From Bostrychus sinensis (taxonomy: Eukaryota; Chordata; Actinopteri; Gobiiformes; Eleotridae), in contig CM036241.1 of the NCBI GenBank assembly GCA_020698575.1, forward strand, positions 9,900,416-9,964,415: DNA of 64,000 nucleotides, written 5' to 3'. The position numbers and the translations under genes are program-made. The notes beneath the pieces are model-generated. The model did no database searches and was not told where the DNA came from. It worked only from the letters and a program-made list of their open reading frames with translations. Below are positions 1 through 9,904 of this stretch, piece by piece. The stretch's first letter is position 1. Every line of letters begins with the position of its first letter.

Positions 1-354
1 TTTGCAGCAGTTGTTGTCATAGTTGGTCTGATTTGTTTAAAATTTTGAACATTTAACTTTATTGTGTTGGCTGTGAGTTTGATGTGTTTTTTAAATGAAA
101 GTGTTGGATCCAGAGATACTTGAACTCATCAACTAACGTCATGTCCTCTTTCTCTACATCTATACATTTCCTTGTTGGTCTTCCTCTTCAGCACTAACCT
201 GTTTATTTTTGTTTGTGGGGTGAAAAAATGGAAGAACATGAATCATGAACTAAAACAATGTCCAAATATGAAGTTGCAGTTTAAAAACAGATATAAGGAA
301 ATTATATTTGCTAGGTGTTGATAAAACACTTTGCGTATTGGGGGTTGCCAAGCG

Positions 355-718
355 ACAGCCCCAAAACATCACTGCTCTAGAGGAGATCTGCATGGAGGAA
401 TGGGCCAAAATACCAGCAACAGTTTATGAAAACCTTGTGCAGACTTCCGGAAACGTTTGACCTCTGTCATTGCCAACAAAGAGTATATAACAAAGTATTG
501 AGATGAACTTTTGTTATTGACCAAATACTTATTTTCCACCATAATTTGCAAATAAATTCTTTAAAAATCAGACAATGTGATTTTCTGGATTTTTTTTTTT
601 CATTTTGTCTCTCATAGTTGAGGTTTACCTATGATGAAAATTTCAGGCCTCTCTCATCTTTTTAAGTGGGAGAACTTGCACAATTGGTGGCTGACTAAAT
701 ACTTTTTTGCCCCACTAT
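355..718 (+). mobile_element. Tc1/mariner 3' remnant
   Basis: The last 34 codons of a Tc1-type transposase are readable at 359-460 (ALEEICMEEWAKIPATVYEN and then a stop). They are followed by a 3' end that finishes in TTTTTTGCCCCACTATA, the usual fish Tc1 inverted-repeat end next to a TA. The 5' part of the element is missing. It lies in the intron downstream of col7a1 exon 23. Confidence 0.75.
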
Positions 719-1437
719 AACAGGAAGCTAAATTGATTTTCGTGTGGTGAAGGATTTATGAAAGGGGGTGGGATTAAATAAGTTTTTACTTCCTCCCACT
801 CCTATTCAGATGTAGTAGTAGTTATTTCTTTTCAATATAATAATCCTTCTTTGGTAAATACTTGTTATTACAGCTTTTCTCAGTTGCTTTGGTACATTTC
901 TCATATCCGACCTTACATTTTTCACAGTTTCTTACACTGTCAGTTGCTTTTGTCATGCTGATCTAAATGCATTGCACTGTCTCTCAGTTGAATAGTTCAG
1001 CCCTTAAAACGTCACTGTACTCAAGTAAAGTAAAGGTTTGTTTTGGCAAATGCCCTCAGAAAGTTAAGAAAAAATATCTAGCTCAACTTTATAGTAGAGC
1101 AGTTAAATGGCAATACAAACAATTTGAGCACTCTTCCTTATTTTTCCAGTAAACTGAGCGACAGAGGGAGAGTGCAGCTTTGTCCAGTTGCAATCATCAT
1201 AAAAAATGTTAGCCTTAGTTGTTTTCCGCAGGTGCATAAACTGACAACATGGTGAAGCATTTGATGGCCTCGTAGATGTGTTAAGTGACTGAAATATATA
1301 GTCTTTGTCAGATCAGCTAAAGATTTTAAGCCAGTGATACTATTTTGCAATTAATACATTTTTCTACAGAAGAGAAAAGGTCCAAAGTTCTCAGGAAGTT
1401 TTTGTCAAATAGTTATTCTGTATTGAAGGTGCTCTTT

Positions 1438-1617
1438 GGTGCTCAGGAACAAAGAACTTGCAAAAAGTAAAGAAAAACCCAAGGCACTCTTCATTTACCT
1501 CAGGTTTAAAAGCTTTTATTTCATGTGGCTATATGTTTATAAAATCTTTAAAAGCATAGAGTGCTGGATTTGACTTGAAGGTAAATGAAGAGCGCCTTGG
1601 TTTTTTCTTTATTTAAA
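1438..1617. repeat. Foldback repeat, copy 1
   Basis: The arm around 1468-1500 (AAAGAAAAACCCAAGGCACT onward) is the reverse complement of 1578-1612, with a loop of roughly 80 bases. A related sequence without the second arm lies at 44738-44862, so this is a dispersed repeat. Confidence 0.6.
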
Positions 1618-1754
1618 ACATTTTTCTGTTTGTGTGAATTATTTTGAGAAATGTGCGTAAAGTTTTGTAAATTTAAGTTCTGATCTGACTAAGAAAAACT
1701 GGAATTCATCTTGTTTGATGTTAAATTATATCTGAATATGTCATTATAAACACA

Positions 1755-1975
1755 CTCAACCTGAGCATCCTTCTACTCATATACTCACTATCCCCCCTCT
1801 GTACCTGTCCAAAACATCTCAGTCTGAATTTCCCCAAAGGCTTTGTCTCCGAAACATCTAACATGAGCTGTTCCTCTGATCCAACCTCCCAAAGAGAACC
1901 TCAACATCTTCAGCTCTGCCTCCTGTCTTTTCCTCAGTGCCACTGTCTCTAAACCGTACAACATCATCTTCATCA
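1755..1975 (-). mobile_element. RTE-like LINE fragment
   Basis: The minus-strand reading YGLETVALRKRQEAELKMLR, then RGTAHVRCFGDKAFGEIQTE, resembles the C-terminal end of RTE-type LINE reverse transcriptases common in fish. It is decayed and partial. A related piece covering the adjoining C-terminal part lies at 60235-60420. Confidence 0.6.
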
Positions 1976-2028
1976 ACATCTACAAACAAGCTGCATGAGT
2001 CAGAGCAGAGCACGTTTTACTCAAACAC

Positions 2029-2157
2029 CTGTGAGTCTCGCTCCCCGATGGCGCCGAGAGACCGCGCTGCACTCGTCAGGAAGAGCTCGCATCGGCCGAG
2101 CGAGGCTAACTCTGTCTGTGGACGCAGGAACCAGGAACACCACATCCAACCGGCCGC
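2029..2157 (-). CDS. col7a1: col7a1 exon 23: start of second vWA domain (probable frame break)
   Basis: After the TGTGCAG acceptor it reads GRLDVVFLVPASTD, the first strand of the second vWA domain; like human collagen VII, this copy lacks the DxSxS metal site. In the continuing frame the rest looks unlike a vWA domain. In the neighbouring frame it reads CELFLTSAARSLGAIGERDS, which fits the next helix with the same residue count as human. One extra base between about 2080 and 2120 would explain this. The donor is GTGTTT. The 129-base length also permits an unbroken reading, so the break is less certain than in exons 7 and 17. Confidence 0.62.
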
Positions 2158-2246
2158 CTGCACAAACTGAGACCCAAATACAGGCATTACAAAAGAGAAA
2201 CCAAAGGAAGAAAAACAACATCTGTGTGTGAGAGTAGCTGTGTTAC

Positions 2247-2396
2247 CTGGGTGTTCATCCACACTGCTCTCTGTCCCCAGTCCGCTCTCGAAGCTGGGCT
2301 GGAGGGTGAAGTGGTACCTCCGTCCCAAACGCAGTCCGGTCACCAGATAGGAGTTGGACGAAGAAGGGAGAGTGATAGAAAGACCCGAACTTGTGT
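2247..2396 (-). CDS. col7a1: col7a1 exon 22: FN3 domain 9, second half
   Basis: It encodes TSSGLSITLPSSSNSYLVTG, LRLGRRYHFTLQPSFESGLG and TESSVDEHPG. The LRLGRRYHFTLQP run is the FN3 E-F region. In collagen VII this domain leads straight into the second vWA domain, as here. The acceptor is TATCAG and the donor GTAACA. Confidence 0.83.
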
Positions 2397-2867
2397 CTGA
2401 TAAAAATATAAAAACATCTAGATAATGTAATTTACATAAACCACAAACCACTTTATACTGGGATGCACAATACTGCAAATGTATCATTGTTGTTTAAATA
2501 TTTCATGTCGAGTTTTGTATTGTGGCCCTGGCTACATATTTAGGCACATTTTTATAAACGGCTTTTTGTCTGAAATGTTCATTTATGTGTGGTTGAGAAA
2601 TACATTAAAAAAAAAATAATAATAATAATGTATGTTTGTAAAAATATCAATGAAGCCAGAGCCTAAATTGGTAACAAGCCGACAGTGAAACCTAGTGTAG
2701 TGCTTTGTGTTTAATTTAACTTTTACTATGGCAAAGCTGTGCAAAAGTCGATGGCTATGAACAAAGAAAGATGTATCAATGTACAGAAATATATACCATT
2801 ACAAAAAATAAAAATAAAAATAAAAACTAGAAGCGTACACCTCTGCCAATCTCACAATGGTAAAGAC

Positions 2868-3275
2868 CTGGACTAAAACTTCAAGACCTTCTAGTTCAGG
2901 GGTACAGAACAAAAGTTGTGAGATATAATCATTAGTTATTTTAGTGAGTGAAGTTAGTATCTTTGGTCCCACACATATAATTTTATTGAATATTTATCAT
3001 TTACAACATATGTTACAATTCATTCATATTACATTATTGCATTATTGCACTTTTAAATGTCTGACTTATGTATTGTTTTGTTTTTTTTGTTTTTTTCTTT
3101 TATAGTTATATTTTTATTGACTTTTTAAATCTGTCTATTTGTTATTGTTAAATTGGTATAAATTTGACGTGTGCTGCTGACCTCTTGGCCAGGTCGCTCT
3201 TGTAAAAGAGATCTTGATCTCAATGGGTCTATTATCTGGTTAAATAAAGGTTAATAAATAAATAAATAATTACAC
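2868..3275 (+). mobile_element. SINE scrap and LINE 3' end
   Basis: At 2868-2915 is a scrap of the tRNA-like repeat also seen at 26625 and 14280 (CTTCTAGTTCAGGGGTA). From about 3040 a T-rich 3' UTR leads to GTAAAAGAGATCTTGATCTC, TGGTTAAATAAAGG and an AAT-type tail ending near 3275, a common fish L2/CR1-type LINE terminus. Confidence 0.55.
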
Positions 3276-3397
3276 ACAATTTAAACCCTCTTCCTTAAAA
3301 TCCCTTAATAAATGCAACTGGCCTTGCAGAAAAATATAATCTCTGTTGTATTAATTTCATATGGTTAAATATCTATATTATATAAAAAAGAAAAAAA

Positions 3398-3643
3398 TCA
3401 TATCAAATGCAATCCATTTATGATGACATCCCATATTTTTTTAAAAGTCTCTGGTTTGCCCTTGACATATGATAATAACTCATTCCAGCAGTGTTGCTGT
3501 GTTGGGGGTTTGTTTTTTTTCCATAGAATCAAAATAATTTTTTTTGCTGCAGCCATTGCAAACAGAACTAGCTTCTGTTGATAATAATTTAAATCATATA
3601 ATATTTCTGTGTCCTCCAACAAAGCAACACTTAGATCACTCAC
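3398..3643 (-). mobile_element. L1-like LINE C-terminal fragment
   Basis: The minus-strand frame reads VALLEDTEILYDLNYYQQKL, FAMAAAKKIILILWKKNKPP and WNELLSYVK, resembling the C-terminus of fish L1-type ORF2 proteins. It is only about 80 codons and sits in a col7a1 intron between exons 21 and 22. Confidence 0.6.
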
Positions 3644-3701
3644 AATTTGCTTCTGGAATAATTTAATCAGTTGTAAAAATATTGCGTATAGCTGCTGTTA
3701 C

Positions 3702-3830
3702 CTGTCTCATCTCTCCATCGTAGATAATATCCAGTGACACCAGGCAGAGGACTCCAGGCCAAACGCACCGAGTTCTGAGTCACCTCTGAGACCTGCAGCC
3801 TGGTGGTGGGCAGCACCGGGGAGGTCCCAG
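3702..3830 (-). CDS. col7a1: col7a1 exon 21: FN3 domain 9, first half
   Basis: It encodes GTSPVLPTTRLQVSEVTQNS then VRLAWSPLPGVTGYYLRWRD and ET. The proline-rich lead and the tryptophan-tyrosine core fit the last FN3 domain of the NC1 region. The acceptor TTCAG and donor GTAACA are clear. Confidence 0.85.
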
Positions 3831-4279
3831 CTGAAGCAAAGTTATGTACAGTCAATTAGCCAACATTTCTGAGGCCATGTTTATCCATAACATAGTATAA
3901 CTGCATAGGGATAATATTACTGCTAATACACAAATTTATACTTAAAGAGCCTCAGTCATGAACATGTTTGTACAAAGCTATTTAAATATTAGTTATGAGA
4001 ACATTTAGTCTAGTATTCTTACACAGCAAACTTCCTATTTGCTGTGCACTTTAGTGATCCTGGTATTACTGACAACTGACTTAATAAATAATTGTTAATA
4101 TAATAATTTCAATGCCCATTACAGACATTCCCGGGCGAAGGTGTGTGTGCGAGGCTGTCATTAGAGAGTCACAGGAAAATTGTGAATGCTAAAAATGTTC
4201 TTAAGTAGTGTCTAAGAGAACATGTCTGCGTGAGAAGTTTGATGAACACGGCCCAATGTTTCCAGTAGATTTGACTCAC

Positions 4280-4426
4280 GTGTGGTGATTCTGACTGACA
4301 CCGGCGTCCCCTCTCTGTTCTGAACCAGAGCCAGGACCTGGACCTCATACTGAACTCCGGGGTCCAGCTGGTCAAGATCCACCGCAGTAACGTCTCCACT
4401 GACCAGCTGACTCCTCTCTTCACCTC
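4280..4426 (-). CDS. col7a1: col7a1 exon 20: FN3 domain 8, second half
   Basis: It encodes GEERSQLVSGDVTAVDLDQL, DPGVQYEVQVLALVQNREGT and PVSVRITT. SQLVSG followed by an acidic residue, and LDPGVQYEVQV, match the human collagen VII repeat ending in VVVRT. The acceptor is CTCAG and the donor GTGAGT, with 147 bases. Confidence 0.86.
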
Positions 4427-4523
4427 CTGAGGCCGAGATGGAGCAACAGGCATCAACACAACAAATATAATCACATATGAAAAGAAAACAAAGAGTTATG
4501 AGCATTGAGAACAATAAGCAAAC

Positions 4524-4655
4524 CATCAGTCCTCTTCCAGGACACTCGGTAGGCCGTTGCTCCCTGGACGCCGACCCATGTGACCCGGACCACTTCTCCC
4601 CTGGACTCCTGGACCTGGAGAGAGGTCACTGTCCCGACCACGGTCTGATCTGACT
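4524..4655 (-). CDS. col7a1: col7a1 exon 19: FN3 domain 8, first half
   Basis: From the TTTTCAG acceptor it reads ESDQTVVGTVTSLQVQESRG, EVVRVTWVGVQGATAYRVSW and KRTD. WVGVQGATAYRVSW is the FN3 core and resembles human collagen VII at the same place. The donor is GTTTGC, length 132. The intron to exon 20 is only 97 bases. Confidence 0.83.
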
Positions 4656-4709
4656 CTGAAAATCAAAATATGCAATGTGTTTTGGCGATTATTTTGACTT
4701 TATTTCTAT

Positions 4710-5440
4710 TCATTTATTTATGTATTTATTGGACAGGGCAAAATTAAGTCAAACATAGTTACAATGCAAAAGCCTGTAACTGATGCAGTGCATACAGAGT
4801 TTATAGCTTATGCTAATTTTCAACTCCTGTCCCTGGTTGGGTTTTTGCTCTACAGCACACTACAATATACATCAATAATACAATTCTATTCTGATAAATG
4901 CCGCAATTCATCTAAGTGTAAAACATTTACATTACTTCAAACATTCACTCATTCACTCACCCATACAGAACAGTCACAGTTTTTAAAAATGAGTACAGTT
5001 TTGCTTTGCCTTTAGCCAAGACTTAAGCCTGGAAGTGAACATTTTAAAATCAGATATTATCTTGTTTTCAGGTGGAAGTGAATTCCACAGCTTAGAGCTC
5101 TTAAAGGAAAAGGCCGTCTGTCCAAATGGATTTTGCAATTTTGATTTGTGGCGCTTCTGGTAACTCTGTAGCTGTTTTGTCTCTGAATTAATGTACTAAG
5201 TGGCTCAGGGGCTAAATTATTAATGCACTTGAATGTACATTTAAGAAAACATAAATTACTGAAGCTTTCAAAGCTTAATAAATAATATTTTTTAAGGATG
5301 GTACAATGGTAGCGGATTGGCTTTTTATCTATAATTTTTATTGCTTGATTGTACAATGAACCAATGCATTTTGTTGCAGTGGAAGCTGCTTGTGGCCATG
5401 CTATCATACAGTATGAGATATGTGAAAAGACCACAGCAGG
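4710..5440 (-). mobile_element. L2/Rex1-like LINE 3' part
   Basis: The open frame at 5057-5434 (MVFSHISYCMIAWPQAASTA, then KCINNLAPEPLSTLI) resembles the thumb and C-terminal part of L2/Rex1-type reverse transcriptase. It is followed by about 340 bases of 3' UTR ending near an AATAAA signal at about 4720. It lies in the intron between exons 18 and 19, in the same orientation as col7a1. Confidence 0.6.
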
Positions 5441-5519
5441 GCTGCCTGGTTTGGTATGAAGTATTCATAGAGCATAAAATTCCTAGATTAGAATAAGATT
5501 TTAATTTTTCGGCTCATAC

Positions 5520-5663
5520 CTGTCCTGACAGTGAGTGTGGCAGGACTGCCCTCTCTGGAGCCGCTCAGAGCAGACACTAACACACTGTAGGCAGAGTCTG
5601 ACTGCAGTCCATCGATGGTGAAGGAGGAGACGTCAGTGGACACCGTGCGGGAGGCTTCAACAC
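5520..5663 (-). CDS. col7a1: col7a1 exon 18: FN3 domain 7, second half
   Basis: It encodes GVEASRTVSTDVSSFTIDGL, QSDSAYSVLVSALSGSREGS and PATLTVRT. The acceptor TTCTGCAG is unusual in that a SINE begins only a few bases upstream of it. The donor is GTATGA, length 144, phase 1 to 1. Confidence 0.84.
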
Positions 5664-5667
5664 CTGC

Positions 5668-5830
5668 AGAAGAAATCATTGTGGGCAGTTCAAACCCCAC
5701 TTCGTTGCATACTGTTGTTGTGTCCTTGGGCAAGGCACTTAACCCACCTTGCTTCCCAGTGTCTGCACACAGTGGTGTATTAATGTGTTATGTGTTAGTG
5801 TGAATGGGTGCGTGACCATTTAGTGTTAGC
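5668..5830 (+). mobile_element. tRNA-derived SINE fragment beside exon 18 acceptor
   Basis: The sequence from GGGCAGTTCAAACCCCACTT, through TGTGTCCTTGGGCAAGGCAC and ACCCACCTTGC, to GAATGGGTGCG matches the body of the SINE at 32163. The A-box end is missing. It begins about 5 bases beyond the exon 18 splice border. Confidence 0.65.
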
Positions 5831-6193
5831 AAGAATTCATTTTCAGCGTTTATTGTGCAGTGTGGATTTTAACTGCAGAGAAATATAAAAATATCCATAG
5901 TAAAACATGTTGTGAATGCAATACTAACATGGATTTGTGTCTAAATTTAAATCTCTTTTCTGTGCAGCAATAGCCACCTTCTCTGTATTTTTAGTTGGCG
6001 TTAAATCAGTGTTTACAATGACAATCCACTTTACACTGTTGGTAAGAATTTCCCCAAATTAACACATTTTTTACAAGTCCTTTTTAATTTCTTTAACAAA
6101 AGGAATAAATGTGAAAAATGTATAAATGTGTTTATAAAAATCTCCATGTAGCTAGTCCCTAAAGCTTCCCCATGCACCCTAACAGTTCCTGAC

Positions 6194-6461
6194 CATCGTC
6201 CCGTCTCCATGTGATCTTGTATCCTGTGGCTCTTGCAGAAGGGGACCAGCTGATCCGGATCCTCTGAGACGTGACGTCTACGATCCTCAGGCCGGACACC
6301 GATCCTCCGTTAGCGTTGGTCCGAGCCGAGAGAGTGACCACCTCCCCGGCCCGTTCACCGACCAGAGCAGTGACACCGATCACCAGAGCCACAGTCTGGG
6401 GTTAGACCATCGATGGTGAAGGAGGTGGTTTCTGCTCCCACTGACCGGGCCTGCTCTGGGT
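6194..6461 (-). CDS. col7a1: col7a1 exon 17: fused FN3-6 second half and FN3-7 first half (frame break)
   Basis: This 268-base exon runs from PEQARSVGAETTSFTIDGLT through VALVIGVTALVGERAGEVVT to GLRIVDVTSQRIRISW and GYKITWRRDD. It joins two FN3 halves with no intron between them, although the other FN3 junctions in this gene carry one. The frame changes near 6391, after GLTPD; removing one base gives 267 bases, correct phase to exon 18 and exact family spacing. The acceptor TTTCAG and donor GTCAGG are intact. The frame break could be a real mutation or an assembly error. Confidence 0.75.
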
Positions 6462-7083
6462 CTGAAACACACAAAGGATAACTGAACTCTGGCTTGTGCT
6501 TATTTTTTATATGCCTTACACTTATTTATGTAATATATGCTCGCCTAATTTTAGAGTTTCTCACAGTTGTTAGGGGAGAAATATGTCTGCTCTATTATTT
6601 TATATTAAAGTAGTAGCTCTTTTTCCATTGAAGATCTATCTGCATTCTTCAGGCCAGGGTTAATAAAATTGTAGATTTTTTTTTGGCAACCCAAATAAAA
6701 TCTCCCATAACTCACTTCTAGGTATTGATACAATGTTTGAGACCCACAGATTTAGATAATATAAAAAAATACTGGACCTGAACTGGAACTAAACCATGTC
6801 TAAAAAAGTACAAAACTCTTATGGACTTAACTACTTTGCAAAGCTAAATTTAAGAGTAAATATGAATAAATGTCACAGAGATGGTTGGGTATAACACACA
6901 GCCTAAGTTATTTGCAAATTGAATATTGTAATAAACACAAACTTGCAATATTTTTGCTCAGCCGTAAGCAAAACATATAGACTGCAAAATTTTGTTTTAA
7001 CCTGCTAATAACAATGTGACAACATTTATTTAAACTTTTACACATCTGTACTGCTTTGGAAGATAACATTCCCAAACACTCAC

Positions 7084-7206
7084 TGTTTCCTTGTCTCCAG
7101 GTGACTCTGTATCCTGTGGCTCCACTGACCCCAGACCAGCTGATCCTCATCCTCCTGCTGTTGGTGTGAGTGACCCTAAGGTTGGTCACTCTGCCCACAA
7201 CTTGCT
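7084..7206 (-). CDS. col7a1: col7a1 exon 16: FN3 domain 6, first half
   Basis: It encodes EQVVGRVTNLRVTHTNSRRM then RISWSGVSGATGYRVTWRQG. The WSGVSGATGYRVTW core is typical of the repeated FN3 units of collagen VII. The acceptor TTTTAG and donor GTGAGT are good. It ends with one base of the next codon. Confidence 0.86.
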
Positions 7207-7556
7207 CTAAAACAAAAAACAACTCATTATAGGAAAGTGTTCAGATTAAATTGATCTTCAGTGCTGATATAGCTAATTTCTCTGTATTTATGTCCACTAT
7301 TGATTTAGTGTTGACAAGCCTAAAGCCAATGGCAGCGTTCCCTTCAATCCAAGCATGTGGTTGCCAAATGTATCAACTTACTCTTAAACAAAGTCTACAT
7401 GATGTCTTACAATCTTGTGTTTTCACAGATGGTTCCATTGCAATATGCTTAAGTAGTTATTAAATCAAACTATGAGTAAAGAAAAGATAAAAAAAATGGA
7501 AAAATATGTTTAAACCTTAATTTTTCATTGTAGTAAATGTGTTCCCTTGAGCTCAC

Positions 7557-7703
7557 CTGGTTTGATGTACACAGTCACTGGCTCTCCTTCATTTCCTCCC
7601 ACCACAGCTGTGACACTGACCCCATAAGACACGCCCACTATCAGGTCACGGAGGTCAAGGGTCGTCTGGTTTCCGGGGACAGTGCGGATTTCTTCACTGC
7701 CGT
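7557..7703 (-). CDS. col7a1: col7a1 exon 15: FN3 domain 5, second half
   Basis: It encodes GSEEIRTVPGNQTTLDLRDL then IVGVSYGVSVTAVVGGNEGE and PVTVYIKP. The VPGNQTTLDLRDLIVGVSY stretch aligns without gaps to the collagen VII family. An N-x-T site (NQT) is a possible N-glycosylation site. The acceptor is TTAG and the donor GTGAGC. Confidence 0.86.
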
Positions 7704-7810
7704 CTAATATAAAAACAAACAAACAAAGATTAATTTAAACATTAATTATAACCAGAAGTCTGCCTAATGAATAAATAAATAAAAGGTAGCAGAAAATATT
7801 GGGACTGTAC

Positions 7811-7936
7811 CCTCTGTGTTGAGGATAATGATGCGGTACTGAGTGGCCCCTGCGACCCCGGTCCAGCCCAGTCTCACGGTGCTGCCCAGACTCTCCACCA
7901 CTCTCAGGTTGGACACTCTGCCCACAGGCTGCTCCT
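7811..7936 (-). CDS. col7a1: col7a1 exon 14: FN3 domain 5, first half
   Basis: It encodes EEQPVGRVSNLRVVESLGST, then VRLGWTGVAGATQYRIIILN and TEG. GATQYRIIILNTEG is very close to the equivalent stretch of human collagen VII. The acceptor GCAG and donor GTACAG are clear, and the phase is 1 to 1. Confidence 0.87.
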
Positions 7937-8164
7937 CTGCAACATCAAGGGATTTAAAAAAATATTTTTCAAACAGTAAATGGTACAGAGTATTTTTCAG
8001 AGTTACTAACACACATATTTTTTTTCTCCTTCATCTTTAACCTGGAAAATGTTTTACATTGGATTCCTTTCCTGAAGCAACCCTCTCTATTTATCCAGGC
8101 TTGGGACACTGGTTTTGTGACCCTAGTGGCTGGATTACTAGCACACATATTGCAGTATATTAAG

Positions 8165-8460
8165 AGAGTGGTTCCCAACCTTTTTGGTCTTTGGACCTTT
8201 GGATTTGGACAGGGGCTTAGCACTGGTTTAGTCCTGGTTTAGTCCCAGTTTGACCTGGTTTAGACCTAGGTTATTTCTGGTTTAGACAGTGTTTTTTCCT
8301 GGTTTAGTTCTGGATTTAGACCTGGTTTAGTCTTGATTTAGTTCAAGCTTAGTCTCTGTTTTGTCTTTCTTTAGTATTGCATTTTTCTGTTAATCCCTGT
8401 TGTATCCCTCACCATAGTCCTAGCTTTAGGTTCATTTTAGTCTTTAAGTCATTTTAGTCT
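8165..8460 (-). mobile_element. hAT-like MITE remnant with TTTAG-rich core
   Basis: It begins GTGGTTCCCAACCTTTTTGG, the complement of the right end of the hAT-like element at 27869-28411. It then runs through about ten variants of CTGGTTTAGTCC and ends in ATCCCTGTTGTATCCC. The second terminal repeat is not clear. Confidence 0.55.
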
Positions 8461-8543
8461 TAAGTTTAATACTTTTAAGACATTGATTGTGACACTATTT
8501 GATAATCTATAAAACTTTCAAGACTCCATGTGTGTTGTGTGAC

Positions 8544-8690
8544 CTCTGGAGTCGGTGGACACTGGGGTGGCCTCCTCTCGTCCCTCGTACTGAGTGAACA
8601 GGGTGATGATGTACTCTGTGTTGGGCTGAAGACCTGTCAGCTCGTGGCTAGTGGTGCTTTGAGGAAAAGACAGTTGCTGCAGACGGCCTC
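8544..8690 (-). CDS. col7a1: col7a1 exon 13: FN3 domain 4, second half
   Basis: It encodes GRLQQLSFPQSTTSHELTGL, QPNTEYIITLFTQYEGREEA and TPVSTDSR. GLQPNTEYIITLFTQYEG is the FN3 E-F region and resembles collagen VII. The acceptor is TTGCAG and the donor GTCACA. The 147-base length equals the other second-half exons. Confidence 0.84.
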
Positions 8691-9007
8691 CTGCAAACAC
8701 ACAAAGAAAAATGTGTTTTCCTATTCATTTTGGAAATTTCTCCAATTTGAATATTTTTTTGTTTGTGGAATATTTTGTGTGTATTAGTAATTATATTAAA
8801 CCTATGATGACAGTGAAATGCCCTTTGCTGGTGTTTTGCTATTATTATTTTGTGTTGGCGTGGAGCATAGTAACAGAAGAAATGTTTTGATTAAAAATAC
8901 AATGGAACTGGCCTTTTAGGTCTGATAATAAAAGAAAATATAGAAACAAAATTGTAATTTTTTTGCTCAAACACCCAGCCTTAGGTTTGGGATGATGTAA
9001 ACCTGAC

Positions 9008-9121
9008 CTGCCGCTGTCCTCCACTCCACTCTGTAGCTTCTGGCCGACTGGATGAACCTCCAGGTGAGCCGGATGGTGGAGGGTCCTGTGGTGACAGCTC
9101 TGAGCTGCTGCTCCTGACCCT
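9008..9121 (-). CDS. col7a1: col7a1 exon 12: FN3 domain 4, first half
   Basis: Read from the acceptor CCCCAG, the exon gives GQEQQLRAVTTGPSTIRLTW then RFIQSARSYRVEWRTAA. The GPSTIRLTW and SYRVEW segments match the collagen VII FN3-4 pattern. A longer open frame on the same strand is out of phase and is not the product. Length 114, phase 1 to 1, donor GTCAGG. Confidence 0.82.
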
Positions 9122-9332
9122 CTGGGGACAACAGTCACAAAACTATAGATGAGTTTATAATAGAAAAATGATAAAATAGGAAAGTACATCATCTGTAACT
9201 TGCTAATAACATTTTGATTGTAGAAAGTGGGTTATTTCATTGTGTACTTTTGACACTTGAGATTTGATTCACTTGAGAATATTTTACAATGTCTGCCATC
9301 ATTTGCTTGATTTAAGTAACATAGCAGCTTAA

Positions 9333-9900
9333 AGGTCCTATATTATGCTTTTTTTGTGTCTTTTAATTTAATTCAGAACACAGCTAGATCCGCATCGTAC
9401 ATTTTGTTGGTCAGAAAATGCAATAATTATTGAAAACAACTTTGTAGAAACTCATTATTTGACTCTGTGAGAAACGCTCAGATTAGGTCCCTGTCACTTT
9501 AAGAGCCCTCCCTCCCCGCTGTCCCGCTGCTGTTACACTCCTTCACCGTTCCTCACAAAAAAACACATGCTGAGTGTTTGAGTGGTGTCCGCTGCAGTTC
9601 GGGGGTGGGTTTGTTTGGTTGCTTCGGGGAGGCGTGAGCTGTAGCAGTGCTTCCTGAACAGGACAGGACCCTGAGGGGAGAGAGGCGTGGCCAGGATGGA
9701 GGGGCCTGGTCAGGTGAAAAAGGCAGACACCAGTGAAACGAGCCATTTTTGCCCTCTCACAAACTCAGTGTAAAAGAATAGAGGATTACTCAAACATGCA
9801 TGAATGAAACAAAAACACAGCTCCAGGTATGTTTTTGATGAGGAAACATTATAACATGGTAGAAAACTCAGAAAAGTAGATTTTCCATAACATAGCCCCT
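9333..9900. mobile_element. TTAA-flanked MITE, copy A
   Basis: TTAA at 9329-9332 is followed by AGGTCCTATATTATGC. The right end TTTTCCATAACATAGCCCCT is followed by TTAA at 9901-9904. The ends are inverted repeats with a few mismatches. No open frame supports a transposase. Related copies lie near 21535, 23774, 25015, 47605 and 61306. Confidence 0.75.
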
Positions 9901-9904
9901 TTAA

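Noticed and set aside
8845..9192. 115-codon minus-strand frame over col7a1 exon 12
   Set aside because: It is out of phase with exons 11 and 13; the correct frame, set by the CCCCAG acceptor, gives the FN3 sequence.
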